Source: an uncultured Muribaculaceae bacterium (GTDB lineage Bacteria; Bacteroidota; Bacteroidia; Bacteroidales; Muribaculaceae). From it: DNA of 44,513 bases. A program made the position numbers and the translations under genes. The notes under the pieces are model-generated. The model did no database searches. It saw nothing but the letters and a program-made list of their open reading frames with translations, and was not told the DNA's origin. This document shows positions 8,449 to 16,444 of the stretch, piece after piece. The stretch spans positions 1-44,513 of the forward strand of contig CAJUKD010000018.1 of NCBI GenBank assembly GCA_910587235.1, given 5' to 3'. The stretch's first letter is position 1. Every line of letters starts with the position of its first letter.

Positions 8449-8963
8449 TTTCCGCAGAAAAAGGGATAGGACAGATGCCTGATCTGGCCAATGGAAAGGA
8501 TGTGGCCATACTTCCGACCAATGAGGAATTTAGAACAATAATAGAAACTATTGACGAGGCAAATAGAAAAGGGGTCGAGGTAGGAGGTCATAAGCTCTGG
8601 GGGGCAGACAATGTCGTACGGTGGGATGATGGAACTCAACCTGAATTAAGAGGCCACGGCCAAAGCGAACATATGGTAAGGTCAATAAACTTGTTTCAAA
8701 AGGACAATGAACGAACAAGCGACCCCGTCTGCTGGATGAAATTCTACTGGCACGTCCATCCATTGGATAAGTATAATATTTATGCTGGATCCGATAGTCC
8801 GTCAACAGGTGACAAAAAGAAGGACAATAAGGTCCGAGAATATGGCTATTCAGGAACGACAATGGTTATAGGCGGAAGAACAAACCACATGAGCTTCTAT
8901 TTTAAATGGCATGTTGTCAAGAGCGTGTCAATAGCATCAATATTAGATCTCATTAACAGATAA
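8403..8963 (+). pseudogene. Toxin half of module 3: JAB/JAMM-like domain separated by a frameshift
   Basis: The frame is coding-like well before its first ATG (8475): from 8403 it reads YENRYLVKGKVEKSVISAEK and continues without a break to the stop at 8963. The domain has WHVHP (HxH at 8751-8759) followed 15 residues after the second His by SPSTGDKK, a good match to the JAMM pattern HxH...SxxD, and a possible upstream Glu in VEVGGHK. It differs from the module 1 toxin, so it is a second JAB-like type. A short protein could start at 8475 (162 residues), but without the Rhs core it would lack a delivery part. The predicted immunity gene starts 12 bases downstream. Confidence 0.7.
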
Positions 8964-8975
8964 TTATTTACTGCA

Positions 8976-9635
8976 ATGAAAAGACTGGTAGTTATAACAC
9001 TGACAACTGGATTGCTGAGTTGTATTTTATCGTGTTCAAGTTTGAATAAACAGGATAATCTGGGTAACAATAGATTTCTGCGTGACAATTTTGTCGGCAT
9101 TCATGGAAATGGGATGGGCGAATTTACAAATAAGTCAGTGGATCGGGCTGATAAGTTATGGCAGAAATATGCTGACGACAATAACAATGCGTTCTATTAT
9201 AGAGATAAATATTGGTATGACTCTATTTATGTATGGACATACAGGGCTATTGATGACAGGAACTTCCTGACGATATCTTTTATCAGCCCTCAAGCGGAAA
9301 CTTATTCTATAACATATAATTATCCCTATTCTATAGAGTGGGTCTACACGGAGTCCTTCGATGCATTCACCGACAGCCTAAGAAAAAACGGGCCATTCTC
9401 GTACGGCATGCGGACAGGCTGGGCTGAATTTGAATTTCTAAGCCGGACAAAACAGCTTGGCGGTATTAGTTTACCAATGCCTGACTTGCCGGAATATGTC
9501 GATACAATACCGGTGCTATTCATGAAGAATTATATGCGTGATTTCAACGACTGCATAAAACCTTTCATGGACATGCGTATCACCACGCATAAAGCCGGAG
9601 ATTACTATATAAACCCTGAGGAGAAGATAAAATGA
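8976..9635 (+). CDS. Lipoprotein D, predicted immunity protein of module 3
   Basis: A 219-residue lipoprotein with a signal ending LLSCILSCSS (Cys near residue 20). It lies 12 bases after the JAB-like toxin frame, in the immunity position. The sequence is rich in Tyr, Trp and Asp and shows no relation to families A, B or C. I do not recognise a domain. Its stop overlaps the start of the next family B gene (ATGA at 9632-9635), suggesting coupled translation. Confidence 0.65.
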   Translation: MKRLVVITLTTGLLSCILSCSSLNKQDNLGNNRFLRDNFVGIHGNGMGEFTNKSVDRADKLWQKYADDNNNAFYYRDKYWYDSIYVWTYRAIDDRNFLTISFISPQAETYSITYNYPYSIEWVYTESFDAFTDSLRKNGPFSYGMRTGWAEFEFLSRTKQLGGISLPMPDLPEYVDTIPVLFMKNYMRDFNDCIKPFMDMRITTHKAGDYYINPEEKIK

Positions 9636-10456
9636 AATCATATCTATTACTAATATGTATTATCGCAGAAGTAATTCTGTGCAGTTTTGACAGTAAAACA
9701 GATGTCGGATGTATAACTATGAGCAGGAAGGGTGTGTTTTTTGTTTTGGATTCAGTTAATTCAACATATATATATTGTGAACCTGTATACGAGGATTCCC
9801 TTTTTGTTATATGCCGTGAGATCAGCACCGGGAAAATCAACAACACAGACAGCACTCTTCTTATTTATGCTTCCGGCGAAGTATATGCAATGGTTCATTG
9901 TTTCATAAATAAAAAATCAAAACATAACAGGACTTCAGTGTCTATTGAGGACCTATATATAAATAATACACAAAGCATAACTTTCTCCGGAAGTGGATAT
10001 AATGACAGTACAATTGAATGTGTCCGGGGACGTGATAGTCTGATATACCAAAATTCAGACATTGGGATTAAAGACTACGGGTCTATTGTCAACTTTGAGC
10101 TGCCAATGACAGTAAAAGAAATGAAAATTGACTGCTCAATAACTGCTACACCTCCGATTGTGATCGATAAAGATGTACAAGTGCCTTATAGAAAAATGTT
10201 TGGAAATGTAATTCTATCAATACGGGAATATAAAAAGATGAAAGAGAGTATTTCCATGTATATATCATATCAGAGTGCCCGCCATCATCATAACATAGAA
10301 TACTATTGGGCAAACAAGGACTCTCTCGGTTTACGCGGACGTGGAGGAGTAGGAATGCGATACTTCGATTTCATCATGATGACACGCGAGAAAAGACATG
10401 TGCTGACATTCAAAGATGAAAGTTATGTTAATCCGATAATACCATCCGGTTTATGA
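9632..10456 (+). CDS. Family B exported protein, copy 3
   Basis: A 274-residue family B member with an N-terminal hydrophobic segment (MKSYLLLICIIAEVILCS). It has the family marks FFVLDSVNSTYIYC near residue 36, REISTGKINNTDS near 65-77, and MTREKRHVLTFKDE at the C-terminus. It overlaps the gene for lipoprotein D by four bases, so the two were probably acquired or kept as a unit. Copies 1 and 3 share YHWSDKDSLEM / YYWANKDSLGL-type blocks and are closer to each other than to copy 2. Confidence 0.65.
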   Translation: MKSYLLLICIIAEVILCSFDSKTDVGCITMSRKGVFFVLDSVNSTYIYCEPVYEDSLFVICREISTGKINNTDSTLLIYASGEVYAMVHCFINKKSKHNRTSVSIEDLYINNTQSITFSGSGYNDSTIECVRGRDSLIYQNSDIGIKDYGSIVNFELPMTVKEMKIDCSITATPPIVIDKDVQVPYRKMFGNVILSIREYKKMKESISMYISYQSARHHHNIEYYWANKDSLGLRGRGGVGMRYFDFIMMTREKRHVLTFKDESYVNPIIPSGL

Positions 10457-10477
10457 GGATGCCGGATCGAAGCGTAA

Positions 10478-10549
10478 ATCATTTTTATACCTTATCCGTC
10501 AGATGAACAGGACTACATTAATTTCAGCCGCTATTCAAGAAAAAAATGA
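10478..10549 (+). pseudogene. Possible 3' remnant of a JAB-like toxin before family A copy 3
   Basis: After a TAA at 10475 one frame reads IIFIPYPSDEQD, then YINFSRYSRKK, and stops at the TGA at 10547-10549, overlapping the ATG of the next family A gene. It aligns loosely with the end of the remnant at 2302-2466 (IYLPGTHTYINYDKDSKK) and keeps the same stop-start arrangement. The match is short and the call tentative. Confidence 0.45.
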
Positions 10550-11100
10550 GTTCCCTGCTTTTGGCCGTCATCATTAGCGCCGTATTTGCAGCAGTTCTAA
10601 TTTCACACTACTGTTTTCAACCCGACAGTTTCCAGATGTACAAGACTTTGGAAACAAGTGCGGAATTAAAGGTGTGTGAAATCAAAAGTAAAATTGTTCA
10701 AGATATCATTGACAATGAAGTCCTCCCATATGCCAACACACATACGAGGGATTTCAAAAACATGTATTTTTATATAGACCTTACTGATGAGGGCAAAGAG
10801 GGTAAATGGCTATGGTTATATGGTACAGACATCCATAATAGTGATATCCGTTTGACTTCCAATGACGGCTAGTTCGAGTGCGGGAACTATCAATTCGTTG
10901 TAAGCCGAAGTGCCAGAAAGTATTTTCGATACAAACGAGGCGAACACCATACGTTCGACTATACCTACAATAAAAATCTATCAATATGTACATATGATCC
11001 CCCCACATGGGCAATGGTCATGGAAAAAGATAAATATCATATCGCTTTTCTTCCGTACAATCCAAATACGGAATTGAAAGATAAGGCCACAAAGCCATAG
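10546..11100 (+). pseudogene. Family A immunity gene copy 3, broken by an in-frame TAG
   Basis: The frame starts with a hydrophobic anchor (LLLAVIISAVFAAVLI) and reads the family A blocks CEIKSKIVQDIIDNEVLPYA, then stops at TAG 10870-10872. Reading through, it continues in the same frame to 11100 with CGNYQFVVSRSARKYFRY, HTFDYTY and ICTYDPP, all family A features. In the two intact paralogues the stop position is Trp (GWF), so a TGG to TAG change explains it. The full product would be 184 residues. No lipobox Cys is evident, so it would be membrane-anchored rather than lipidated. The decay suggests relaxed selection once its toxin was lost. Confidence 0.75.
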
Positions 11101-11105
11101 GAGTC

Positions 11106-11134
11106 ATATATTGAGTTAGCTCAGCCCAATATAT
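11106..11134. terminator. Possible hairpin between the toxin array and pdxB
   Basis: Inverted repeat ATATATTG / CAATATAT with a 13-base loop lies between convergent genes. The stem is AT-rich with no clear T-run, so terminator function is uncertain. The rest of 11101-11178 shows nothing else. Confidence 0.3.
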
Positions 11135-11178
11135 AACATGCTAATAACATATAGTATCTATTGCTGTTTGCGACAGGC

Positions 11179-12210
11179 TTATGATTCAGCGCCTTCGGGT
11201 GCTTCGTCGCGCAGTGCGTAGCCGTTGCGCAGGGTTTCAAATAATTCAGGTTCGGACTTAAGCGCAAATGTATCGGCGACGGGATTATAGCTTGCAGCTA
11301 TACCGGCGGCCGTGACCGTGCGCGCCGGTGCTTTCGGCAATGGCTGCTCTACTGTCACCCGCGGCAGCATGAAGAAAGTGGTGACTGCATCAAGAGCCAT
11401 CTGCGAGGCCCGTATTTTTCCCTGACGCGAATATCCCGCTATATGAGGCGTGGCTACGGCGCAACGGCGCAAAAGTTCGCGGTCGATGTCAGGCTCGTTC
11501 TCCCAGCAGTCAATGGCCAGAGGACCGGTGAGTCCGGCATCCTTGGCGGCGATCAGAGCCGCGGTATCGACAATCTCTCCGCGGGCACTGTTTATGATTA
11601 TCGGCGCCCTGCGCAGCTTCGACAGAAAAGCCGAGTCGACAATATGAAAAGTGGCATCGTCGCCTTCATGCGTCAAAGGAGTATGGAAGGTGATTATGTC
11701 GGCTTCGAGAGCAATGCGGTCAAGCGAAACCCAGTCATCGCCGCCTTCGGCTCGTTGCCGCGGCGGGTCGCAACGAAGCACACGCATATCAAGGCCGCGC
11801 GCCCAACGTTCGACGATAGCGCCCACATGGCCAACGCCTACGATACCGATAGTCTGACCGGCCAAAGGACGATTGCTCAGCTGCATCAGTGTGCCGAACA
11901 CATACTGCGCCACCGCCGGGGCATTGCATCCGGGAGCATTGACAGCCGTAATGCCGCGTGAAGCGCACCATGGCATGTCGATATGGTCGGTTCCTATGGT
12001 AGCCGTAGCTATGAATTTCACGTCCGAGCGTCCGAGCAAAGCCTCGTCGCAGCGGGTGCGGGTACGTATTATCATACCGTCGGCATCAGCCACAGCTTTG
12101 GGCGTTATTTCTTCCGGCGCGAGATAGCGTACGGTAGCATAGGAGTCGAGCAATCCGCGCACAAAAGGCACTTTGCTTTCGACTATCAGTTTCACATTAC
12201 TGTTTGGCAT
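11179..12210 (-). CDS. pdxB: Erythronate-4-phosphate dehydrogenase
   Basis: This 343-residue D-2-hydroxyacid dehydrogenase would act in the DXP-dependent pyridoxal 5'-phosphate pathway, oxidising 4-phosphoerythronate with NAD. The start MPNSNVKLIVESKVPFVRG fits the family; an in-frame ATG 34 codons upstream would add a tail lying within the upstream gene. Visible motifs are the Rossmann GIVGVGHVG near residue 116, INSARGEIVDTAAL near 200, the catalytic-region ENEPD near 233, and PHIAGYS near 250. It overlaps the upstream membrane-protein gene by 19 bases and is probably in an operon with it and purD. A general hydroxyacid dehydrogenase is less likely, as ESKVPF and the final helix region are PdxB-like. 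Confidence 0.88.
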   Translation of the reverse strand: MPNSNVKLIVESKVPFVRGLLDSYATVRYLAPEEITPKAVADADGMIIRTRTRCDEALLGRSDVKFIATATIGTDHIDMPWCASRGITAVNAPGCNAPAVAQYVFGTLMQLSNRPLAGQTIGIVGVGHVGAIVERWARGLDMRVLRCDPPRQRAEGGDDWVSLDRIALEADIITFHTPLTHEGDDATFHIVDSAFLSKLRRAPIIINSARGEIVDTAALIAAKDAGLTGPLAIDCWENEPDIDRELLRRCAVATPHIAGYSRQGKIRASQMALDAVTTFFMLPRVTVEQPLPKAPARTVTAAGIAASYNPVADTFALKSEPELFETLRNGYALRDEAPEGAES

Positions 12211-13172
12211 ACAAATATGAAGATATAGAGCGTGCAGACCGAAGCGATTCCTATCCACGAACGCTCGCCACGGTAGACGGTGAAATAATGTGCTGTCTGA
12301 TATGCCGCACACAGATTTAGCGTCGGCAGATAGACTATGAAATTACGGTAATCTGCCACCATGGCCACCACCGATGCGAGAGTAAGCACTGCAAAAAGAC
12401 CATTGAACGCACGCGTTCGGGCGTTATAGGCAATCGCTTTGACCGAAGCGGCAGCAAAAGCGGCCAGGGACAGAAGCGCCGTCAGGCCGGCGGCAGAAAG
12501 CAGGAGCACGGTACCGCTATAATCGATTATACTGAAAATGCTCTCGAAACGCGGCATCTCAAGAGCTGTAAGATCCACGATTCCGAAGCCCGCAAGTATC
12601 CACCACGGGGTGATTACACCCAACAAAGCCGCAAGAAGCGTGCGACGGTTGAAGATACGCATCTGGGCGCAGCCTGCAAGGAAAACAGGCATATAGATGG
12701 CGAAACTGTACTGTGTGGCCGTGCCGAGCGACAGAGCGAAAAAAATCAGGAAAACGCGGCGTGTGCGCCACGGAGCACGGTAGCAGGTGAAAGTCAGCGC
12801 CACACATGCCGTCACGGTCAGACACAGCAGCGTACCCGTATAGAACTGCACCGCCAGCGATGGCGTAGCGAGCTGCATGACGGCGAACATGGCCAATGGC
12901 AAGCGCGTCGTCGACCGCAGGATATTGCTTGATTTCAGAATCAGCGTCAGCAGAACCATCACCAAAGCATTGGCGGCGATGCTTGCAAACATGTCGGCAA
13001 GCGGAGATGGAATCCACTCGTTGGCAGAGAGCAGGGCGAATCCGCGGTCGCCGTCGATACGCACGGCAGATCCGGTAAAATAGAAAACCACGATACCGGC
13101 AAGCGCCACAGCAGTCATTGCCACGGCAAATCCGCTGCGGTGCATGATACGGGTTACGAACGACGCTTTCAC
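12192..13172 (-). CDS. Multi-spanning inner-membrane protein of unknown function
   Basis: A 326-residue protein with about nine hydrophobic helices, beginning with an N-terminal segment near residues 15-33 and including VMVLLTLILK, LLCLTVTACVALTF and LLAALLGVITPWWILAGF. It is strongly hydrophobic throughout, with short polar loops and conserved-looking Arg residues between helices. I do not recognise a family. It lies between purD (16 bases downstream of that gene) and pdxB (19-base overlap), on the same strand, and is likely co-transcribed. No enzyme motif is visible. Confidence 0.75.
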   Translation of the reverse strand: MKASFVTRIMHRSGFAVAMTAVALAGIVVFYFTGSAVRIDGDRGFALLSANEWIPSPLADMFASIAANALVMVLLTLILKSSNILRSTTRLPLAMFAVMQLATPSLAVQFYTGTLLCLTVTACVALTFTCYRAPWRTRRVFLIFFALSLGTATQYSFAIYMPVFLAGCAQMRIFNRRTLLAALLGVITPWWILAGFGIVDLTALEMPRFESIFSIIDYSGTVLLLSAAGLTALLSLAAFAAASVKAIAYNARTRAFNGLFAVLTLASVVAMVADYRNFIVYLPTLNLCAAYQTAHYFTVYRGERSWIGIASVCTLYIFIFVCQTVM

Positions 13173-13188
13173 CGAATATCCCTAAACT

Positions 13189-14484
13189 CTAATCTTTAAT
13201 CTCCAATCTCCTCAGATCCGCACCTATGTCGCGGCGGAAATACATGCCGTCGAAATGTATATTTTCCAAAGCATTGTAGCTCTGCGACAGGGCTTCGGCT
13301 GGATTTGCGCCGCGCGAAGTCACGGCAAGCACGCGCCCGCCCGATGTGACGAGAGCATTGTCGACAGCACGGCGCGAGGTTCCGGCATGAAATACGATGG
13401 AGCCGGCAGGATGCAGTTCTCCTGTGATTTCAAGCCCTTTGGGATAGCTTTCAGGATAGCCTCCTGAAACAGCCATCACCGTAACGGCAGCACGCTGATC
13501 GATCTCAGCCGGAATATCGGCCAGATCGCCTGCCGCAGCAGCGGCAAGCAGAGGAACAAGGTCGGAAGCCAGACGTGGCATCACCACCTCGGTTTCAGGA
13601 TCGCCCATGCGCACATTATATTCAATAACCATAGGTTCGCCGCCTACACTGATAAGTCCCAGGAAAATGAATCCGCGATAGTCTATTCCGTCGGCGATAA
13701 GCCCCTCGACCGTCGGACGAACTATGCGCTCCTCGACCTTGGACATGAAAACATCGTCGGCGAATACCACAGGACTTACGGCACCCATGCCACCGGTATT
13801 CAGGCCCGTATCACCCTCGCCTATTCGTTTGTAGTCCTTGGCCACGGGCAGAATGCGATAGCCGCCATGGCCGTCGGAGAGTACAAATACCGAGCATTCG
13901 ATACCGTCGAGGAACTCCTCTATCACCACCGTGGCCGACGATGCGCCGAATTTGCCGGCAAGCATTTCGTCGAGAGCCGCGCGGGCCTCTTCGAGAGAAT
14001 CTATTATAAGCACACCCTTTCCGGCTGCCAGTCCGTCGGCCTTTAGCACAAATGGAGGCTTCAGCTCTGAAAGGAATTCCCGGCCTTCGGCTGCAGTAGC
14101 AGCGGTGAAACTGCGGTAGCGTGCCGTAGGAATGCCATGCTCAGCCATAAAACGCTTAGCAAAGTCCTTGCTGCCCTCCAGAGCGGCACCTTTGCTGTCG
14201 GGACCGACTATGGGCAGTTCGCTGCCGGCAACCCGGAAATAGTCGACTATGCCGCCTACCAGCGGGTCCTCGTTGCCTACCACCAGAAGACCGACAGACT
14301 TGTCGCGACAGAAAACGAGAACTGAGGCAAAATCCATAGGCTTAAGCTCCGGCACATTCTCGCCGACTTCAGCTGTACCGGGATTACCCGGCGCTATGTA
14401 GAGTTTTTCGCAGAAGGGGCTTTGAGCCATTTTCCAGGCAAGGGCCGATTCGCGGCCACCGCTGCCAAGCAGAAGAATGTTCAT
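13189..14484 (-). CDS. purD: Phosphoribosylamine-glycine ligase
   Basis: This 431-residue enzyme joins phosphoribosylamine and glycine using ATP in the second step of purine synthesis. It has the N-terminal LLLGSGGRESALAWK, APGNPGT near residue 32, the ATP-grasp region KADGLAAGKGV near residue 148, EEFLDGIECSVF near 187, and GGMGAVSP near 231. The metal- and substrate-site EYNVRMGDPETEVVMPRL near residue 286 is intact. Length is usual for the family. It heads a probable three-gene operon with the membrane protein and pdxB. Confidence 0.96.
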   Translation of the reverse strand: MNILLLGSGGRESALAWKMAQSPFCEKLYIAPGNPGTAEVGENVPELKPMDFASVLVFCRDKSVGLLVVGNEDPLVGGIVDYFRVAGSELPIVGPDSKGAALEGSKDFAKRFMAEHGIPTARYRSFTAATAAEGREFLSELKPPFVLKADGLAAGKGVLIIDSLEEARAALDEMLAGKFGASSATVVIEEFLDGIECSVFVLSDGHGGYRILPVAKDYKRIGEGDTGLNTGGMGAVSPVVFADDVFMSKVEERIVRPTVEGLIADGIDYRGFIFLGLISVGGEPMVIEYNVRMGDPETEVVMPRLASDLVPLLAAAAAGDLADIPAEIDQRAAVTVMAVSGGYPESYPKGLEITGELHPAGSIVFHAGTSRRAVDNALVTSGGRVLAVTSRGANPAEALSQSYNALENIHFDGMYFRRDIGADLRRLEIKD

Positions 14485-14545
14485 ATATAGTTGGGGTTAT
14501 AGTTGAATGTTTAGAGTTTAGATGAGAGATGAGGGATGAGAGAAT

Positions 14546-14672
14546 CGTAGGGACGTGCCGTGGCACGTCTTGAGGTTTTGTGTATAGAGTTTATTGGTCT
14601 GAAGTAATAAGTTGAAAGAGTTAAAGAAATGTTTTGACTGATGTATAAGACATGTCGCGGCATGTCCCTACG
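14546..14672. repeat. Palindromic repeat element with inverted ends, copy 1
   Basis: A 25-base arm at 14546-14570 containing GACGTGCCGTGGCACGTC is repeated in inverted, slightly diverged form at 14648-14672 (GACATGTCGCGGCATGTC). Each arm is also a near-perfect palindrome. A related pair is at 42103-42201. The interior has no gene. The layout resembles REP/BIME or MITE-like elements. It makes up much of the 278-base gap between purD and the methyltransferase gene. Confidence 0.75.
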
Positions 14673-14726
14673 TCCGGCCGGAAGCCATTATTTTGACTTG
14701 CGCCACAGGCGCAGATCAACTTATTA
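14605..14726. repeat. Second inverted repeat overlapping the palindromic element
   Basis: TAATAAGTTGA at 14605-14615 is matched by TCAACTTATTA at 14716-14726. It encloses the right arm of the palindromic element, so the region could fold in alternative ways in RNA. Confidence 0.45.
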
Positions 14727-14762
14727 CTCTTTTTACTCTTTAAATTCCAAACTCCATTCACT

Positions 14763-16367
14763 TTAATCCGTTTCTTCACTTTCTGACTTGCGGCGGCGCC
14801 ATACCGGACGGTTCACCACAATTTCCTTGTCGGCAGACAACTGCGGTCCGCGGCCGATGCGGTTAAGATCGATCGGACGATGACGACGGTCCTCGCTGCG
14901 CGATCCGAGGTTCTCAACGTTTTCACTACGCCGGTCGAAGCTGCGCTCGCGTCCGTCGCGTTTCTTAAAATCGCGTTCGCGGCGCTGTTCGTCGCCTCGG
15001 CCGAAATGCCGTGGCTGACGCTCGTCGCGCCGGCGCTCATCGCGTTTCTCACCGTTTTCACGTCGTCCGCGAAATTCGCGCTTGTCGTTATCTCGGTCAC
15101 GACGTTTCCGGAAACCGTCACGGCTGTCTTTGTCGCCACGACGTGTGTCATGCTCGCGGCGAGAGCGGGCGGCAGGACGGCGTTCCTGCTCCTTTATGCG
15201 GCCGCCGCCGGCACGGAAATCGCGTTTCGAACCTTCGAAAATCACATATTCGCGAAGCTCGCATTCGAGTCCGCCGTTGTTCAGAGCTATTTTCTGCGAC
15301 GGAGCCAGACCTATTTCATGGAAATATTCGTCGCGGTAGCCTATGATCCATGCGTGATAGCCACGGAACACGTGCTTCAGCTGCCGCCCTATCGTACGGT
15401 AAAGACCTTCCATGTCGGGAGCGGATATGCGCTCGCCGTAGGGAGGATTGCTTATCAGCACACCTGCCGGCTGCGGAGCCTCGCTCCAGTCGGCTATGTC
15501 GCGGCGCTCCACTCTGATCCAGCGGGCCACGCCTGCGCTTTTAGCATTACGCATCGTGATTTCGACTGCCTGAGCAGCGATGTCGGCACCTATGATAGGT
15601 ACATTTATATCGCGTTCGCCGCTGTCGTCATTATATATGCTTTCAAACAACTCGCGGTCGAAGTCCGGCCAGTTCTCGAAAGCATAATGCTTGCGGAACA
15701 CACCGGGGTTGATATTGGCGGCAATCAGCGCGGCTTCGATAAGGAATGTGCCGGAACCGCACATAGGGTCGACAAAAGGGACATCCCCTCGCCAGCCGCT
15801 TATAAGAATTATGCCGGCAGCCAGCACCTCGTTGATCGGAGCGTCGGTCTGCACACTGCGGTAGCCGCGACGATGCAGCGACTCGCCTGACGAATCAAGA
15901 GATATGGTGAACTCATCGCCGGCCACATGCACGTTCAGATTTATGTCGGCTCCGTCCAGACGCACCTGCGGGCGGCAATTGTTGCCATGGCGGTCACGGA
16001 ACCAGTCGACTACGGCATCCTTTACGCGATAGGTCACAAAACGCGAGTGGGTGAACTCCTCGCCGAAAGCCACCGTGTCGATCGCGAATGTCTTTTCGGG
16101 CGAAAGCAAGGTCGACCAATCGAAATCCCTGACGCGTTCGTATAGCTCGTCGCTGTCGGCCGCACGGAACTTATATATAGGTTTAAGCACGCGCAAGGCC
16201 GTGCGGCAGCACATATTCGCCTTGTAAAGCATGGCCTTGTCGCCGCTGAACGAAACCATGCGGTTTCCCGGCATCACATCCGAGGCACCGAGTCCGCGGA
16301 GTTCTTCGGCCAGCACATCTTCCAGTCCGCGGAAGGTCTTGGCCACCATTTCAAATGTGGAGTTCAT
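14763..16367 (-). CDS. rlmL: THUMP-domain 23S rRNA (guanine-N2) methyltransferase, RlmL type
   Basis: This 534-residue protein is predicted to methylate a guanine N2 in 23S rRNA using S-adenosylmethionine. The start MNSTFEMVAKTFRGLEDVL is chosen over an ATG 18 codons upstream because the core aligns from here. In order: an N-terminal ferredoxin-like/THUMP region (about 1-150), the SAM-binding DPMCGSGTFLIEAALIAANI near residue 200, and the catalytic SNPPYGERI near 310. The core ends near residue 385. The last 140 or so residues are a disordered Arg/Asp/Glu/Gly-rich tail (for example RREHDTRRGDKD, RRDERQPRHFGRGDEQRR), probably RNA-binding. Usual homologues lack or have a much shorter tail. A Bacteroidetes promoter lies 23 bases upstream. 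Confidence 0.88.
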   Translation of the reverse strand: MNSTFEMVAKTFRGLEDVLAEELRGLGASDVMPGNRMVSFSGDKAMLYKANMCCRTALRVLKPIYKFRAADSDELYERVRDFDWSTLLSPEKTFAIDTVAFGEEFTHSRFVTYRVKDAVVDWFRDRHGNNCRPQVRLDGADINLNVHVAGDEFTISLDSSGESLHRRGYRSVQTDAPINEVLAAGIILISGWRGDVPFVDPMCGSGTFLIEAALIAANINPGVFRKHYAFENWPDFDRELFESIYNDDSGERDINVPIIGADIAAQAVEITMRNAKSAGVARWIRVERRDIADWSEAPQPAGVLISNPPYGERISAPDMEGLYRTIGRQLKHVFRGYHAWIIGYRDEYFHEIGLAPSQKIALNNGGLECELREYVIFEGSKRDFRAGGGRIKEQERRPAARSRREHDTRRGDKDSRDGFRKRRDRDNDKREFRGRRENGEKRDERRRDERQPRHFGRGDEQRRERDFKKRDGRERSFDRRSENVENLGSRSEDRRHRPIDLNRIGRGPQLSADKEIVVNRPVWRRRKSESEETD

Positions 16368-16387
16368 ATATTCTGAGCTTATGATGG

Positions 16388-16444
16388 CACAAAGGTACGA
16401 ATAAGTCGAGAGCAAAGCCAAATTTATTTGTGCTTTGCCGAGCG
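16388..16444 (-). repeat. Dispersed promoter-bearing element, copy 1
   Basis: About 57 bases shared with 27312-27370 and 42221-42279. The common plan on the plus strand is CAAAnnTA, then ATAAGTCGAGxGCAAA, then AAATTTATTT, then TTTGCCG. It lies directly upstream of the rlmL start and contains that gene's likely promoter on the minus strand. Confidence 0.7.
16390..16422 (-). promoter_or_regulatory. Bacteroidetes-type promoter for the methyltransferase gene
   Basis: On the minus strand a TTTG box (16419-16422) is separated by 21 bases from TACCTTTG (16390-16397), matching the -33 TTTG and -7 TAnnTTTG pattern of the phylum's primary sigma factor. The -7 box is 23 bases from the start codon. Confidence 0.6.

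Noticed and set aside
10870..10872. Reading TAG in family A copy 3 as a recoded amino acid
   Set aside because: No downstream structure or tRNA for recoding is visible, and other genes here end in TAG (for example 32354-32356). A simple TGG to TAG mutation is enough.
14546..14672. Insertion sequence
   Set aside because: There are inverted ends but no transposase frame and only about 50-80 bases between the arms, so at most a non-autonomous element.
14880..15890. Plus-strand reading frame of 336 residues opposite the methyltransferase gene
   Set aside because: It is antisense to a well-supported gene, rich in codons mirroring that gene's Arg/Glu tail, and resembles no protein.
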